This document shows positions 34,088 through 46,403 of a stretch of DNA of 64,000 bases, piece after piece. The notes below the pieces were generated by a model. That model did not search any database. It saw nothing but the letters and a program-made list of their open reading frames with translations, and had not been told where the DNA came from. The stretch comes from Persicaria tinctoria (taxonomy: Eukaryota; Streptophyta; Magnoliopsida; Caryophyllales; Polygonaceae): contig JBANSL010000009.1 in the NCBI GenBank assembly GCA_037127255.1, positions 24,392,475 to 24,456,474 of the forward strand, in the 5' to 3' direction. Positions within the stretch are counted from its first letter, which is position 1, and every line of letters begins with the position of its first letter. A program made the translations under genes and the position numbers.

Positions 34088-36666
34088 TATAGAGCTATCT
34101 TTACAATCTTTTTATTATTATTATTAAGATGCATCTCAATTCAGGTAGGGAGACTAACCCTAATTTTTGTTGGATTTTTTTTACTTGAAAAAGTGGACAG
34201 TTGAATTTGACTGTATGCGTGTTTTTTTTCTTTCAATTGTTATTTAGATATTTTTTATTATACCTTTGGTTTATTTTAAAATTGTAGAATGAGTGGAGCA
34301 TATTTTAATACGAAATTTATTTTAATATAAAAAAAAATGAAAGAACATATATTATAGCATTAGCAGTAGTTAGGGTTTAAAGGTTAATTATAATTTTTTT
34401 ATACATCTTCTTTCATATCAAACTCATTAATATTGATATTTAAAAAACCACACAAAGTGCAGTTACTAAACTAGTATTCCGTAAGACGTTAGCATTAAAG
34501 GAAGAATCCATCAGACTAGTACCTTATCTACGAAATCTGGCAAATCTTCTTGAGGATGTTCTGAGAAGTACCTCTTTAACAGTTTCTTGTCAAGCTACAA
34601 AGTGCAATATGAAATAATCACTTCATTAGATGTTGAGAAACACAAAGCCACCTTCAATTATTTTAATATGATGAAATGCCACTAAACCTTGGGCTCATCC
34701 ACTGTGATAGGTAGATTCAATAGATACTGTCCAGAAAGTGCAACATCAATTTCTTCATCAGTTGCAATCTTGAAATTACTTTTATCCATAACCTGAATTG
34801 GTAAAAAGGCATAATAAGCTCATCCGTGATCTGTCACAACTTTTAAACATCTGTTGCCACAATGAGGCAGGATAGTGAAGTATATGATGCATCATATTTG
34901 CTGATATCCAAAAGATAAGGAGGTGAATCATGAGTCATGACTGGTATACAATCAATAATAGACAGAACATTGTTAACCCAATAAATCAGTCAATACTGGT
35001 TCCTCTTTCATCTCTTATTCCTTTTTTAGGTGGGGTGGGGGGGTGGGGGGGTGGGGGGTGGGGGGGGGGGGGGGGGGTGGGGTTGGACTCCGGAGAGTCC
35101 GGAGTATGCAATCAGTGATATACTGATACACAGATAAAAGCCATGCAATGGCAAACTTAAGGCTTTAATAAGCTACTTAAACAAAATGGATACCATTGAA
35201 TTGTTTCATTATCTAAACTCAGAAAATCATTGCTCGGCTAATCAACTTGAATGATAACACTCCTATTTGTGGGAACAGCTCAAGAATCTGACAAAATTTC
35301 AGAAAGCACTTCTATGCAATGTTCCCACCTATTAGCATAGATTTATCTAGCAAAAAAGGCTTATATTGAAAGAGCTAGTTGCAGTCCTCATATCTCAGAG
35401 AGTCAGAGGTTGTGCAAACCAATCACAAGAATAAAGACAGCAGTACCTGAAATAAGTAACTGAGGAAATTCTGCTCAAGAATATCAACTTCGGCTGGAGA
35501 TAACTTCTGCTGCTCCAACTTTTGAGCTCCAGTGACAGGATCAAAGAGGGAATATAATTGCTGTCACAATTAAGAAATGATTTCATAAGATGCCAACATT
35601 GTAACATTATGGTAACTTAGCATCTGGGAAGATAAGCGAAAACATAGGGCAAGCAAGCTTCAAAGTACCATGAGATCCTCGAATTGTAGAAGATACCATG
35701 CTCTAATTGTGTACTCAATCCTCTTGCAGAGCTTCAGAAACTCGGATCGGTCAGAACTAAGCTCTGTATTGACAACAATGTTTTAACAACTACTGGAATT
35801 ACGAACATCCAAAACCACTCCAGTTGGCGATCAAATAATATACCATATGAATCTCCAAACCTTCAGCACCAAAAGCATTAATATAGTCCTTGACACATAA
35901 TATGCACTTGAAAAAACTATTCATCTTGGCCCCTTCAACGTAGGGCATAAGTGCATAACACATCTTGAAAACAAGAAGTTTTTGCTAAATTATCCTCTCT
36001 TAGAATCAGCATGAGACCTCTCCTAAATTTGTCTACTGCAGATACATAATTCATGGTTTATCATGACTAACACAATCTAAACTCAACCTCTATAAACATC
36101 TTTTAACTGGAACCACCACATTTTCGCAGCCCAACACAACTGGAGTTGGTGCATAATGCAAACCACTACAAGGCATGCTTTATTAGTTGCGAAAGAGTGA
36201 TAACACGGCCAGAGTAGATATAGCCTATATCTACTCTCTCTGTTTAACAATTCACTTGATGAAGTGTCATCCATTTGACGACACTTCATCAAGTGAATTG
36301 TTAAACAGAGAGAGAGATAAGGGTTAAGACTTGACAAATACATGTTCAGAATTTTCGCTGAAGCTTTACCCTAAATAAAATCGATCTTAAAATACGATTT
36401 AAAGATTGACCGGAATTTGTATCTCGAAAACCTAATTCGTTCAAAAACTGAAACACATGAACAAGGAAAGGGAAGTCCAAATTCACCAGAGGTCCAACCG
36501 ACAATTGAAGCAGAATAACAACGAATCTCAATCGACAAAATTGAGAATTAAGCAATAAGAAATTACCGATAAGATTGGCCAAGGTCATGAACAGCTTAGG
36601 TTTCAAAACCGGAATGACGGACTCCCGCTCCAATCGAATTACCTCCTTTTCAGTGGTGTTCGCCAT
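27752..36666 (-). CDS. DUF3754 (TMEM143-like) membrane protein
   Basis: Fifteen exons on the - strand, all with consistent phase: 36666-36567, 35763-35669, 35560-35447, 34792-34688, 34594-34523, 33642-33530, 32771-32631, 31657-31589, 31241-31154, 31021-30950, 30860-30760, 28696-28579, 28501-28442, 28348-28238 and 27862-27752. They join to 489 aa from [15 protein letters not shown] to a TGA at 27752-27754. Recognisable family stretches include [36 protein letters not shown] and [18 protein letters not shown]. Two hydrophobic segments lie at about residues 310-330 and 335-352, on either side of GSLQGPTTD. The family is plant-wide and related to human TMEM143; its biochemical function is not established, and some database labels (aminopeptidase) are not supported by anything seen here. 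No stops or frameshifts. The intron at 28697-30759 holds a retroposon and intron 1 a perfect hairpin. Confidence 0.93.
28821..30659 (-). mobile_element. LINE-like retroposon insertion in a DUF3754 intron
   Basis: A 13-bp direct repeat CTTGAACAGCGTT flanks it (28808-28820 and 30660-30672). On the - strand it ends with TTAAAATC and a poly(A) tract, which reads as T in the window from 28821. Its 3' end resembles plant L1-type tails (TATTAATACAATTTTAACC). At 1.84 kb it has no reverse transcriptase that I can find. It contains recurring GACTCTCAAA words at 29752-30060 and two GGTACCGAGG boxes near 29680-29720. It is probably a non-autonomous or internally deleted LINE. It sits cleanly within an intron, so the host protein is unaffected. 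Confidence 0.75.
34051..34083. repeat. (GA)n microsatellite
   Basis: About 16 uninterrupted GA units in a DUF3754 intron. Confidence 0.95.
35029..35085 (+). repeat. G-rich tract with quadruplex potential
   Basis: GGTGGGGTGGGGGGGT-type runs followed by about 19 consecutive G. It satisfies the G3+N1-7 pattern many times over. It lies in an intron of the - strand gene, so the transcript carries C runs and the template strand carries G. It is followed by ACTCCGGAGAGTCCGGAGT, a small inverted repeat. Confidence 0.8.
36234..36314. repeat. Perfect 35-bp inverted repeat (hairpin) in DUF3754 intron 1
   Basis: The left arm at 36234-36268 and the right arm at 36280-36314 are exact reverse complements (outer end CTCTCTCTGTTTAACAATTC), with an 11-nt loop. 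The gene's transcript would contain a long perfect stem, such as gives small RNAs in plants. It has no TA-flanked MITE ends. Confidence 0.9.
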
Positions 36667-37140
36667 TTCCCCCAACTCCCTCTCGTCGTCGCTCGATCGC
36701 TCTCTCGCAGATGAATGGGAAAGAAGAAGATGAAGAAACCGCAGAAAAGATTCGTAGCTGAGTGAGGAAGAAATGTGCTTGACGTTACAAATCCAACGGT
36801 TTATTTATCTCAATGCGAAAAACAATATACTGTGTTGAATCTCTTGATACGGGCACTTGCAATAATGAATCGACAGTTGTTCTTTGTACAGTATTTTGAG
36901 CGTATCCTAAGCATTTTCTGTAAATAGAATCTCTCCTACCCCAAAGGCCTCAATCCGGATTTTACTATTCATAAAATACTTGCTAAACTGACCGTTGGAT
37001 GGAGTCAAGGGGATGGAATCAATGGCTGACATCTCCCCTGACGTATATTGTCTTTTTTGCCCTCGAAACTTTGCATTTAAAAATATTGATTTTTTTGTTT
37101 GAGTGTCTTTTTCCGTCTTTTCCATAATGCAAACTGCTTT
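36667..37140. promoter_or_regulatory. Upstream region of the DUF3754 gene, possibly bidirectional
   Basis: The region between the DUF3754 start codon and the GC-rich transcribed-looking block at 37190-37660. The - strand leader is CT/GA-rich (36670-36760). No definite TATA box. Bidirectional use is a guess from the gene spacing. Confidence 0.35.
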
Positions 37141-40100
37141 TGCTTTTCGTCTTTCTTGAGAATCTCAAAAATCGCTGACGGAGAGGTCGACTATGGCCGC
37201 CCATCGCTCCTCTTCGCACCTGCGCGGCTGCGCCCACCGCCGAAGCCAGCCAGCGCTGCTGCCTCCCTCGCCACCGGTGCCTCTCACTCTCCTCTCCCTC
37301 TCTCGCTCCCAAGACAGAGCCGACCTGAGGTCCCCCGAAGTCGGACCTTTCTTTCCATCTCCCCTCTCCAACGACGAGCTCCGATTTGGACCCTAGAAAT
37401 CTGGCTTGCGAACGGGAAGAACTACGAGAAGGAGAAGGAGGAGTGTCGTCGAGGGAGATGCCGGACAGGAGGTTCTTCAGTCCACAAACGTCCCTGCACA
37501 GACGACACGACAGAGGCGAGTTTTGCACGAACTCTCCGAGGAGGATAGTGGCAGCTTCAGGAGCTCCGGCCTGTGCGATTCTAAAAGAGGGCAGCAGGCA
37601 CACCAACACCTTCGAAGCCGTCGCTACGAGGGCACAGGAAGACACCACTACTTAGGTATGCTCAGCCTTTTCCGGATTTTTTTTACCTCGAATCCGCTCC
37701 TCTAGCCTAATGTTTAGGTGATTTGTGCCCAAAACTCTGAAATCGTTCTTTCATCTACTTTTAATTGGATGTTCAACTTTCTGGTTTGATTGATTTTTCT
37801 CTAGGATTTATAATTTCAGGGCTTCTGGATTAGGGCAATTGACAATGGGGTAAGTGAATTCAGTGCTCGGAAAGTTGGAGGAGACGCCAAAGGAACATCG
37901 ACTCTCAGCAATTGAAAGAACGGGGAGTGCGTTCATCAGTTCAGATTGGGTATGTTGGTCTAATTTTTAACCTTTGTACTTTATTTTTCCTGATTTGGAA
38001 TTTTAGTTATAGGTCAAGTTGAAATAGGGCGTATGAACTTCGGGAATTATGAATTTGCATTTATCCCTCTTTTTAACTCCCCTCTCCAAATTCAAATCAC
38101 AATGTCGGTCAATCCATTCTCTATTGTTTACATTGCTATTTCTTTCTTGGTTATTTGGCCATAGTTAATGGGAGTCCTCCATCATTCATGCCCTTTTTGT
38201 TCTGCGTTTTTTCTTTTGCAACCATGAAATTGCATATTAGGGTTTCGTTTGCTTTTCTGCAAATCAGTGAAAGAAATTGAAGAATGTGAATGCCTATTTC
38301 TCAATTTAAATCGATTCATTCAACTCAAAACTCAGATTTAGTTTTTATGGAGTCGTAGTGGGAGGTAAGTTCTTCCTCTTGTTTCCTTTTCTCTACTTTA
38401 TCAGTCGTTATTGTGGTATTCCAATGGCTCCTATATATGGCCCTGACAGAGCTTCATTTGAGGGCAATTTAAGGTTTTCAGTCGATTGGTCTTGTCTGTT
38501 ACTCGAAAATAAAGGTATATGAGATGTGTGCTTCATTTGAGGGCAATTTAAGGTTTTCACTCGGATTCATGCTTAACTCGAATATTATAGTTCTCGGTTT
38601 GGACATGTGTTTCAACCTTCTAAAAATCAAAATTCAGTTTGTTGTCAATTTTAAGTTTGTTGAATGAATTGCTTGTCTACATCTTCAGCAAATCAAATTT
38701 CAGTTTGCTGTCATGAAACAGAAAATAAGGGCTCTTTTGGTGCTCTCATGAAACAAGAAAAGGGTTTATTTAAGGTGGTTGAAAGCTATTTATTCTGTAG
38801 TTATCAAACTTGTTGAGTCTGATCAGCCTTTACATCATCAAGATCATCTCTAGCTAGCTAACTGTTTAACTCCATAGAAGGTATTGAAGAGAATAGATGT
38901 TGAAATCTTATAAGTGCTTTGATCAATTTGAGTTCTTATTGTCTTTCTTTCTCTCAGGATGCCAAAGCCGATTGTAATTATGAAGTACATGCCTGACGAA
39001 GCAAGACTGCCGAAGGCCTACGGTGAACTGCCAGAAAACATTTGACAATACGAGGGTATTGCTTCACTATTTTTGGAATAATTTTAACAATGCTACTTTT
39101 TGTACAGTAGCATGTATGGAGATTTGAGAATTTATTAACTTGTATGTTGTAACTGCTATCTGTTTCCTCTTATGATCATCTCCCTTCAAATATAACAAAA
39201 ACTAGCTTCATATTAATGGGACTGTTTTTTCACGTCTATGTTTACTTAAAACAGAGTGGAATTGAAGTTCGAGACTGTCAGTTAGTGGCCTCTATTTCAG
39301 AACTAGGTAACCCTCTTCTATTTTTCTCCTACTGGTCGTTGTCCTCCTCCCATGCTACAGGCAATCGGACCTTTCTTTCCATCTCCCCTCTCCAACGACG
39401 AGCTTCGATTTGGACCCTAGAAACTGAGCTGGCCATGTAGCTGCGTTCAGCGCCTTTACCTTCCTTCGATCCCACTGATCGGTCCTTTCAACTCCCAAAC
39501 TATCCGTTTAACCAAGTCTAGAAATTGGGTATAATTTCATTTTTCCTTGCCTTGTGATTTCAATTGACTTTAGTTGTTTGATGAACTTGACTTTCCATGG
39601 AAAATTAGTCCTCAGTTGTTAAATTATATTCGTTTGATTTTACTCAGTTGCTGAATGAATATAGATTCCGGTCAGACTTAAAATTTAATCATATAATTTG
39701 CACCGTATCATTTTGGTTGAGTGGATTTCAATTGTTAATTTATTTGGACAATTTTATTTTTTTTCATCCTGGAATTGTTGTTCTTTCGGCCTATCATCCT
39801 CATGTTTTTGCTGAATTTGGGGACAAACCAATGTCACTATGCAACTTATTTTTTAGTTTAGGAGCTCCTTCTTTATCTGAGTTCATGTACAATTGCTTTT
39901 CTTGTTGATGTAGTTCAACTGTAGTTGCTATTGTTCTTTCTCGAGTTTCTTGTTGTCTCCTTCGTGCCAAGTTACAGGTTTGTCCTTTGATTCCAATTTG
40001 CTCTTTTGTTCCATTTTGGTATACCCGATTTTTTTTTTATTGTTGATCGATGTTCTTCAATTTCAGTTGGGGTTTTTAATCTGTCTCTATCTTGGGCTAA

Positions 40101-41947
40101 CCTTCCTGATTTTGTGTTTCTAGATTTCTCAGGTAATTCATGTTTTGAATCTCGGGATTTCATAAGGAATTCATGTTTGCCAACCCAAATCATCCTTATA
40201 CTTGTTCTTTTGTTCAGTTCTGGTATAAAATCTCTGCGTTTATTATTTCCTATTTGTATGTGTTTTCTAATGTTAATTGTTGATTTCTTAATTCATTTTG
40301 GATTTTTGGGGTATGTAGTTCCGGGATTCTAATCTGAGGTGTTTTAAATTAAGCTCTTTATCCGACAAATTTATGCGATCTATATTTCTTTCTTATTTTA
40401 GTTGTGGGAGTTATGAATTCCAAATTTTAGGTTTAGTAGCTAATATATGTATTGATTTACATGGCAACGGACTCTCAGAATTTCCAGTTAACATATTCAA
40501 CATCAAAGCATTTATTGCATACTTGAAAGTTTAAAGTAGTTGGTAGTTGTTATTTTCTTGAACTTCTCTTACTTTGGTGCATTCGTAACTGGAACATTGA
40601 CCATGGAATGTTCTTCATGTTAGTTCATTTTTTGCCACTACCTACTTGTAGGGACCTTCATGGCAAAAGTTCTCCATTGCATTGACATAAATTGCTGCAT
40701 ACAAGGAAGTATTGAAATGTCAAGTATTGGTTAGTGTGTTTTCCTTAACACCTTGGCATATTATATATTCAAACTGATCTGGATTACCTTATATATGTTG
40801 CTCATAATTGCATAGTTAGATAAGAGGAGAACATAATGCTATCTTAAAAAAGACATTTTTGCTCAGGTGCCTTGTGATTCCACAAAAATGCCTTGTGAAT
40901 TTTACTCCAGACCATGAGGAAACAAAGTGACCTTTTTTTCTTGAATGGAAATATGGAATCATCTATAAATGTGAGAAATCTCGAGTATCAAGTCTGATTT
41001 CAGACATTTTTTTCTTCACTTTTTCAGGTGGAAAACTTATTGAGTGCTACATTGCTCCAGTTTGTGAATGTTGACCTGTATATGATGTGAAGATACTTAA
41101 TCAACATATTACCTCACTTCTCTTTTGAAAAGATTTTTTCCCATCATGTTATTTTTATTCCGTGTATAGTACTAAGAACGTATATAATTTGCAGTCTATG
41201 GGAGAAGGAAGTTTGTCAGAATTGAAGAATAACCAGTTTCACATAGATGAGAGCTCACCAATCTCTTCATGAAGAAATTTACGCATTATAAAATTTCATA
41301 AGATAGACAGGAAATTATGAAGTGAAACTGAACATGTTGACCTTAACACCTTATAATCAGTTATTTGGACATGTTACCTGTAATTCTTCATGTACGTAGC
41401 TGATTCCTGTCTCATCCTCAAGTGCCTAATTTGATGAGTATTGGAAGGTTAATCTTTCAGTTGAATGTCTAGATTCAGTTGAGAATTCAATGGATTGGGA
41501 ATTCTTATGAGTATTTGTGTTGATTTCTTGTGTTTTGTTTTGAATTGATAGCTGCTGATGTTAAGATTCATCCAAATTGATACTTGTTGATTTCGACCAG
41601 TGGAGAATTGAATCAACAGAGAACAGTGGTGAGTTAAATTTATGTGAACTTGCTTGATTAGGAGACTTTATGAGTTTCTCCAATTCTTCAATGATGCAAG
41701 AGCTTCAATGTGTATGGGTTTGTGATGGATATTTTTTCTTCCATACCCTATGTTGTTCCAATCCTTCTTAGCTATTAATACAGATTGAAGATGTCAAATG
41801 TGTCAAATTTATGTATCAAATGTGTCAAATTTATGAAAACTTTTGGGAAAATATTGAGAGCAACCGTAATCCTTAGATTCAGCGGAATACATATCATGCT
41901 TGTTGAACCTGCAGTTACAAATTTATGTATTGGATCAAATGTCACAG
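37141..41947 (+). other. Gene-poor region with a possible noncoding or decayed transcript
   Basis: 37190-37660 is GC-rich with overlapping ORFs on both strands (up to 209 aa on -, 149 aa on +), none with recognisable domains. Plausible splice sites (CTTAGGTATGC at 37652, TTTCAGGGC at 37817) hint at a spliced transcript. A 59-bp segment is repeated at 37341-37399 and 39365-39423 with one mismatch, and GCTTCATTTGAGGGCAATTT recurs near 38449 and 38532. Because an O-fucosyltransferase remnant follows at 41948, this may be the decayed 5' part of that gene or a separate noncoding RNA. I see no conserved protein in it. Confidence 0.35.
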
Positions 41948-42660
41948 GTTTGAGCCCAACATGCTAGCATTCTCTGGATGCGATGATGGTGGAGGAGAAC
42001 AAGAACTGAGCTTGGGGCTCTCAAAAAGCGTTGGACAAACTTACATGTAATCAATTCAAGACTACCTTGTTTGATTTGAATTAAGCATAAGAAGATCCTG
42101 AAATATTTATGCTCATATTGTAAACAAAAACCTAAGCCGGAGAAGCAAATGAGGCAAGGAATGTGCCCTCTCACCCAGAGCATGTTGGACTAATGTTGAG
42201 AGCACTGAGGTACGGGAGTGACGTTCATATAGACATTGCCTTGGGTGAAGTGTACCGCGGAGAAGAGACATTGGCACCTTTTAAAGCGTTCTTTCCAAAT
42301 TTTCATTCTAAAGATACTATTGCAACCAAGGAAGACCTGTCCCCATTTGTGCAATACTCAGCGCACATGGCTTCACTAGATTTCATCGTCTGGGTTGAAA
42401 GCGACGCCTTTGTCACCAATGCCAATGGCAACAAGGCTAGGATCCTTGCAGGAAGAAGGTATCTTTGGACAATTCAGTTTACATATTGCATACTTCCTGA
42501 ATTTCCGCCTGAACAACTCCGTCTTTATATATATGCAGGATATACATCGGCCATAAACCAGCAGTACGTCCGATTCCTCCAGCAACTGCTATGGCCATGG
42601 GGCTTGTCTGTGAGGGCACAAGCACAAGTTGGAGGCCTACAGAAACATATTTGTGAACCT
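41948..42660 (+). pseudogene. O-fucosyltransferase-like (GDP-fucose O-fucosyltransferase family) C-terminal fragment
   Basis: After an acceptor at 41947, FEPNMLAFSGCDDGGGEQE is read, then a frameshift, then ELGALKKRWTNLH; this matches the plant O-fucosyltransferase family core. The next exon gives RQGMCPLT, another one-base shift near 42175, then HVGLMLRALRYGSDVHI and the FPNFHSKDTIATKEDLSPF and LDFIVWVESDAFV stretches, ending at AGRR (42458). A last exon begins at 42539 and is unlike the usual GHKRTIRP tail beyond a few residues. Intact members are Golgi or secretory-pathway glycosyltransferases of plants. The upstream two thirds are not recognisable, so this is a decayed fragment. Confidence 0.75.
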
Positions 42661-43159
42661 TGCATCGTCTCTTCTCAATTGTTGAACCGACTTCTTCCAA
42701 AGTAACGAAATGCCAAGTATCACTAAATAAATACATTTCACTTCGAGGCGTGCAAAGCACGCCCCACGTACCTAGTATGTGTAAAAGGATAGTAGATTTG
42801 ATTTTCATGTCTAATTTTAGTAATGTTATCATACTTTATAAGTACGAGTTGTCAAAATTAGCTAGGTTTCAAGATTTTTTTAGAGGAAAAACATCTCTCC
42901 ATCTAATTCACCCTTTCAAAATTAGCAAAAATGAATTTTTACTGTTATATTTTTCGAAATTTAGTTTCAAGATTTTAACTGTTATATTACTAAGAAAGTT
43001 TAGAAGGATAATCTATTTTTTTTTAGGTAAGCAAACCCTCCCAGGGGAGGAAATTTATTCAAAGCAAGAAAAAAGGGGTGCTAAAGACAGTGCCATCGAA
43101 GAGTTGGAACTCCTTTGGCATCGTCTTCAGCCTGGTCCAACAAGTGTTCAGGGCAAGTG
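42661..43159. other. AT-rich spacer
   Basis: No gene. 43025-43150 (CTCCCAGGGGAGGAAATTTATT...) resembles the 3' tail of a LINE read on the - strand. Confidence 0.35.
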
Positions 43160-43500
43160 TTCAAACAGTATTCTTTAGTAAAAGGCGAAAGAATAGTTCG
43201 CTTTGATTCAAAAAAAAAAAAAAACAAGTGTTCAAACAGGTGAGCCCAAGCGGAAAACCAAAAGCAAACTTAGCTAATCCATCCGCGAGCCTATTGGCCT
43301 CACGGAAAATATGTCGGATCTGGAGGTTCCAGTTCCTACGATGGAAGCCTTGGCATATCTCAACCAGGCTGGCACACGGGTGTGTTTTCTTGATCGGCTT
43401 CGACAGAAGTTCCATAACTCTCTTGCATTCAGTCTCGCAAATGACGTTCACGAACCCATGCCTCCAAGCCAACTCCAAGCCTTTAACAAGGAGGCCTCGG
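43160..43500 (-). pseudogene. RNase H-like (RVT_3) tail fragment of a LINE
   Basis: The - strand reads GLELAWRHGFVNVICETECK ... HIFREANRLADGLAKFA, typical of the plant RVT_3 RNase H domain found at the C-terminus of LINE ORF2. It is followed by a T run. There is no start codon of its own and no catalytic N-terminal half (the DGS-type strand is missing), so it is a fragment next to a second, longer one. Confidence 0.7.
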
Positions 43501-43522
43501 TCTCTAGATATTATTGAATAAT

Positions 43523-44620
43523 CATGGAACTAAAACTCTCATATCAGAGTTTAGATAGCTACATGGGAAATCAGAGGTATTTGCAAATTCAGTAATAGAG
43601 AGGATGTTTGTAGAGGGTCTTTTTCCCACTGCATTAGCTCCCTGGATTGCATCGCGTCCAACATGGGTGATACTGATCTCCCATACATCCTCTTCAATCA
43701 TTCTCCTACACCGGTTTACCAAGTTGTGATCAAGCATAGCCTCGATCCCTCTATTCTTCAGCAAATTGCAGGTCGTGGTTGAATCCGATTCGAGGATTAT
43801 GCGCCTATAATCTAGCCTTCTAGCAAGAGCCAAGCCATGGTGGATTCGAGGGGTTTGCATATGCCACAGTCAAAGGTGAAGGCGTAGAGGAACTCACCCT
43901 CGAAGCCTCTAATGACACCCCCTTCTCCTGCCATCCCGAGGTTTTCTTTAGATGTACCGTCGATGCTTAGCTTTACCCATCCTGTAGGGGGCGGGCTCCA
44001 CCTTGCACCGGCAGCTCTTCCATTTGGATGAGGGACATGGTCTACTCGTGGGCATGTAGCTCCTCTATAGTCGTTATCCTCAGTAATCGCCCTATTCACT
44101 AATCCTCTGACCTCATCCACACCATCAAAAACTAATCGGTTTTGGCATTTCCAAATCAACCACACCATGGATGCAAACCGGCCATAGCTCATATCTTCTT
44201 TCATTGTGTTTTTGAACACCCATTGCTTCACCTCCTAGGTTGAGAAGAAATCGCCCTACAATTGAGCTCCAAAGAGCCTATGCCACTGTTCACGCACTCG
44301 ATGGCAACCTCTCAACAAATGTAGGGTTGATTCGACTTTCGAGCAACTAGAACAAGCTGGGGAGTGATCGAAAGGTGACGCCGAACTCGAGTGGCATTAG
44401 TAAGAATGCTATCATGGGCCACCAGATAGAGAAAGGTGCGAGCCCTCTATTGCACTAGTGTCCTCCAGATGTGTCGCCATCCTGCATTCGAGAGTGCATC
44501 TCGACGCGGTTCCTTGATAGCCCTGATCACCGAGCCAGTTGAGAACTCATCAGAGGGTGTTAATTTCCATACAAGTCGATCCTTTTCCGATGCCTCCTTG
44601 CTCAGATAGACCGATTGTAG
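43523..44620 (-). pseudogene. LINE ORF2 C-terminal part: zf-RVT and RNase H-like domains
   Basis: In - strand order: DRLVWKLTPSDEFSTGSVI (linker after the reverse transcriptase), WRHIWRTLVQ and RTFLYLVAHDSILTNATRVR (zf-RVT), CSSCSKVESTLHLLRGC (zinc ligands, after a frameshift), SMVWLIWKCQNRLVFDG, then RNase H-like sequence (KLSIDGTSKENLGMAGEGGV ... IILESDSTTTCNLL). Several stops and frameshifts. The reverse transcriptase and endonuclease parts are absent. Confidence 0.8.
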
Positions 44621-44629
44621 CCTTGTTGT

Positions 44630-45110
44630 AGGAGGAAATCGAGACTTGCAATTCAAAATATAAATAAAGTAAAGCAAACCAGATTCCGTCCCTTGCAAAT
44701 AATTACAAGACCTCCTCCTGATGTAGCAGTGGGAAGTTAGGATCGATCCTCGAGGAAGCACGTCAGCGGATCCCAGGTAGCAGCAAATCTCACAGACAAA
44801 GAATTAAACAGACACACAGAAATAACAAAGAAAAGCGGAAAAGAAAATAAAAGCATAAACTGGTCGATATCGACAAACAATGCTCGATATCGAGTAACAG
44901 AAATCGACCAACAATAAGTCAAAATCGACTAACAGAAACAGAAACTCAGCAGACAACCCGATCTCAACTAACTTTCCTCGATATCGAGGAAACAATTTCA
45001 CGAGAGGGTTTCTCGACCAAATAAATTTGTAATCAAGACTCCGCTATAGGATAGTGGAGTCAGGTTCGTCCTCAGGAGAGAAGTCAGCGGTTCTAGGTTT
45101 AGTGGGTTTT
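44630..45110 (-). repeat. LTR-leader-like repeat related to 4700-4805
   Basis: The - strand of 44640-44800 carries GCTGACGTGCTTCCTCGAGG, GGATCGATCCTAACTT and a GGAGGTCTTG stretch in the same order as 4700-4805. A second, more diverged version of the same pattern (GTCAGCGG, TTCGTCCTCAGGAGAG) occurs at 45050-45110. The DNA between is rich in TCGATATCGA words. It is probably a remnant of the same retroelement family as 2840-4880. Confidence 0.55.
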
Positions 45111-45339
45111 GGGGTTCAGAGGTAGCGGAAAAAGGTGATGAGGGTTGTTGTCAACGTCGGCTAAGAGTTGGTCGATGTCGAGGGATGGAGAGAGAATGGT
45201 CGGTGTCGGGTAACTTTGCAGGATAAAAATAATGAAATAAAATAAATAACGATGCAAACTTCCAAGGTTAGGGATCACCACAGCAATAAACATATGTGTA
45301 GATTATAAATCACATAAAGATGCATGCTTTATATCAAAG
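45111..45339. other. Spacer before the copia LTR
   Basis: Contains more TCGATGTCGA-type words, then AT-rich sequence. The five bases before the LTR (CAAAG) would be the copia target duplication, but the partner site is outside the window. Confidence 0.35.
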
Positions 45340-46392
45340 TGAAGGTTCGATAATGTAAAACAAAGTAATGTAAAGATACTCTAGAGGGGGGGGGGGGTTG
45401 AATAGAGTACGCCGGTTTTTCGCAGATAGTCTCAAAACTTTTGAAGCTCGTGCAAAACCCTTTGAGATTAGACTTAGTCTTTTCTCTAAAAACTTGAATC
45501 ACAAAGTTAAACAATACGAACCAAATGCGAAAATAAGGTAAAGCATTAAATAAAGGACTCGATGAATTGTTTACGAGGTTCAGCACGAACTTGGCCTACG
45601 TCCCCGCCTAGGGTTCTTCCACAACCCTAGGATTCAACCGTCTTTTATTGATTCACAAGACTTAGGATCCTAATAGCTCACCGAGAAGCCTCTCTCCTAT
45701 ACAATTGCAATCTAGTCAACTCACGTTCCCTTGGAGTCCTAGACCAATCTAGAAGAGCCTCACCTCTCTCAGCTATCCAGTACAATCCTCTTACACTTCG
45801 TGAATCAATCGCCTAGTGTTCACTTCCTGAGTTATAAACTCTCGAGTATAACACTCTCTCTGAATATATCATATAAGCTCACTGTGTAACTCTCAAATGC
45901 TTTGAAACAAAATATAAGACTCTTAAGAACAAGCAGAGAGAACACGCTGAAGAGAGATCGTAAACTTGAGGGCTGATTGTGCAATGATATTCGCGAATGT
46001 ACGTCAGTCCTCTCTCTCTTCTTCATCTCCTTTATATAGTGAAGATCATAGGCGCCACTTGAGGAAGGAATCTTCTCGAATGGCTATAACTGATTGTGGC
46101 TTGGGAACAAATCTCCATGATCTTCTATACTTGGAAACTTTTGAAGCCATGATCTCCGATTGTGTCCTTCTTCACTTTTCGACTTTGGAAGGAGATAATA
46201 TTTGAAAAACTTCCTGAAATGTTAGTATGAATATCTAGAAGCATATAATATAAAATAATATTCGAGCATAATATAATAAAGTACAGGTTTTGTGTTTCAT
46301 CAACACAGTTGTAGCTTCAAGACCTTTGATACAAACTGTCTGTCAAAGCCTTTGAAACTAATTCCGATTTTCATCAAGAGAGGGAGTTATCA
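45340..46392 (-). repeat. Copia 3' LTR
   Basis: 1,053 bp, ending TG...CA when read on the - strand (TGATAACTCC ... CCTTCA). The first 600 bp in window coordinates match 51034-51636. A run of about 14 G at 45386 is the most variable spot. Confidence 0.85.
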
Positions 46393-46403
46393 ATCTCCCT
46401 CTT
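46393..46403 (-). other. Copia polypurine tract
   Basis: AAGAGGGAGAT on the - strand directly before the 3' LTR start. Copia elements typically have such a tract here for plus-strand priming. Confidence 0.7.

Noticed and set aside
37019..37655. 209-aa (-) and 149-aa (+) ORFs as genes
   Set aside because: They overlap on opposite strands in a GC-rich stretch, are low complexity, and show no domain.
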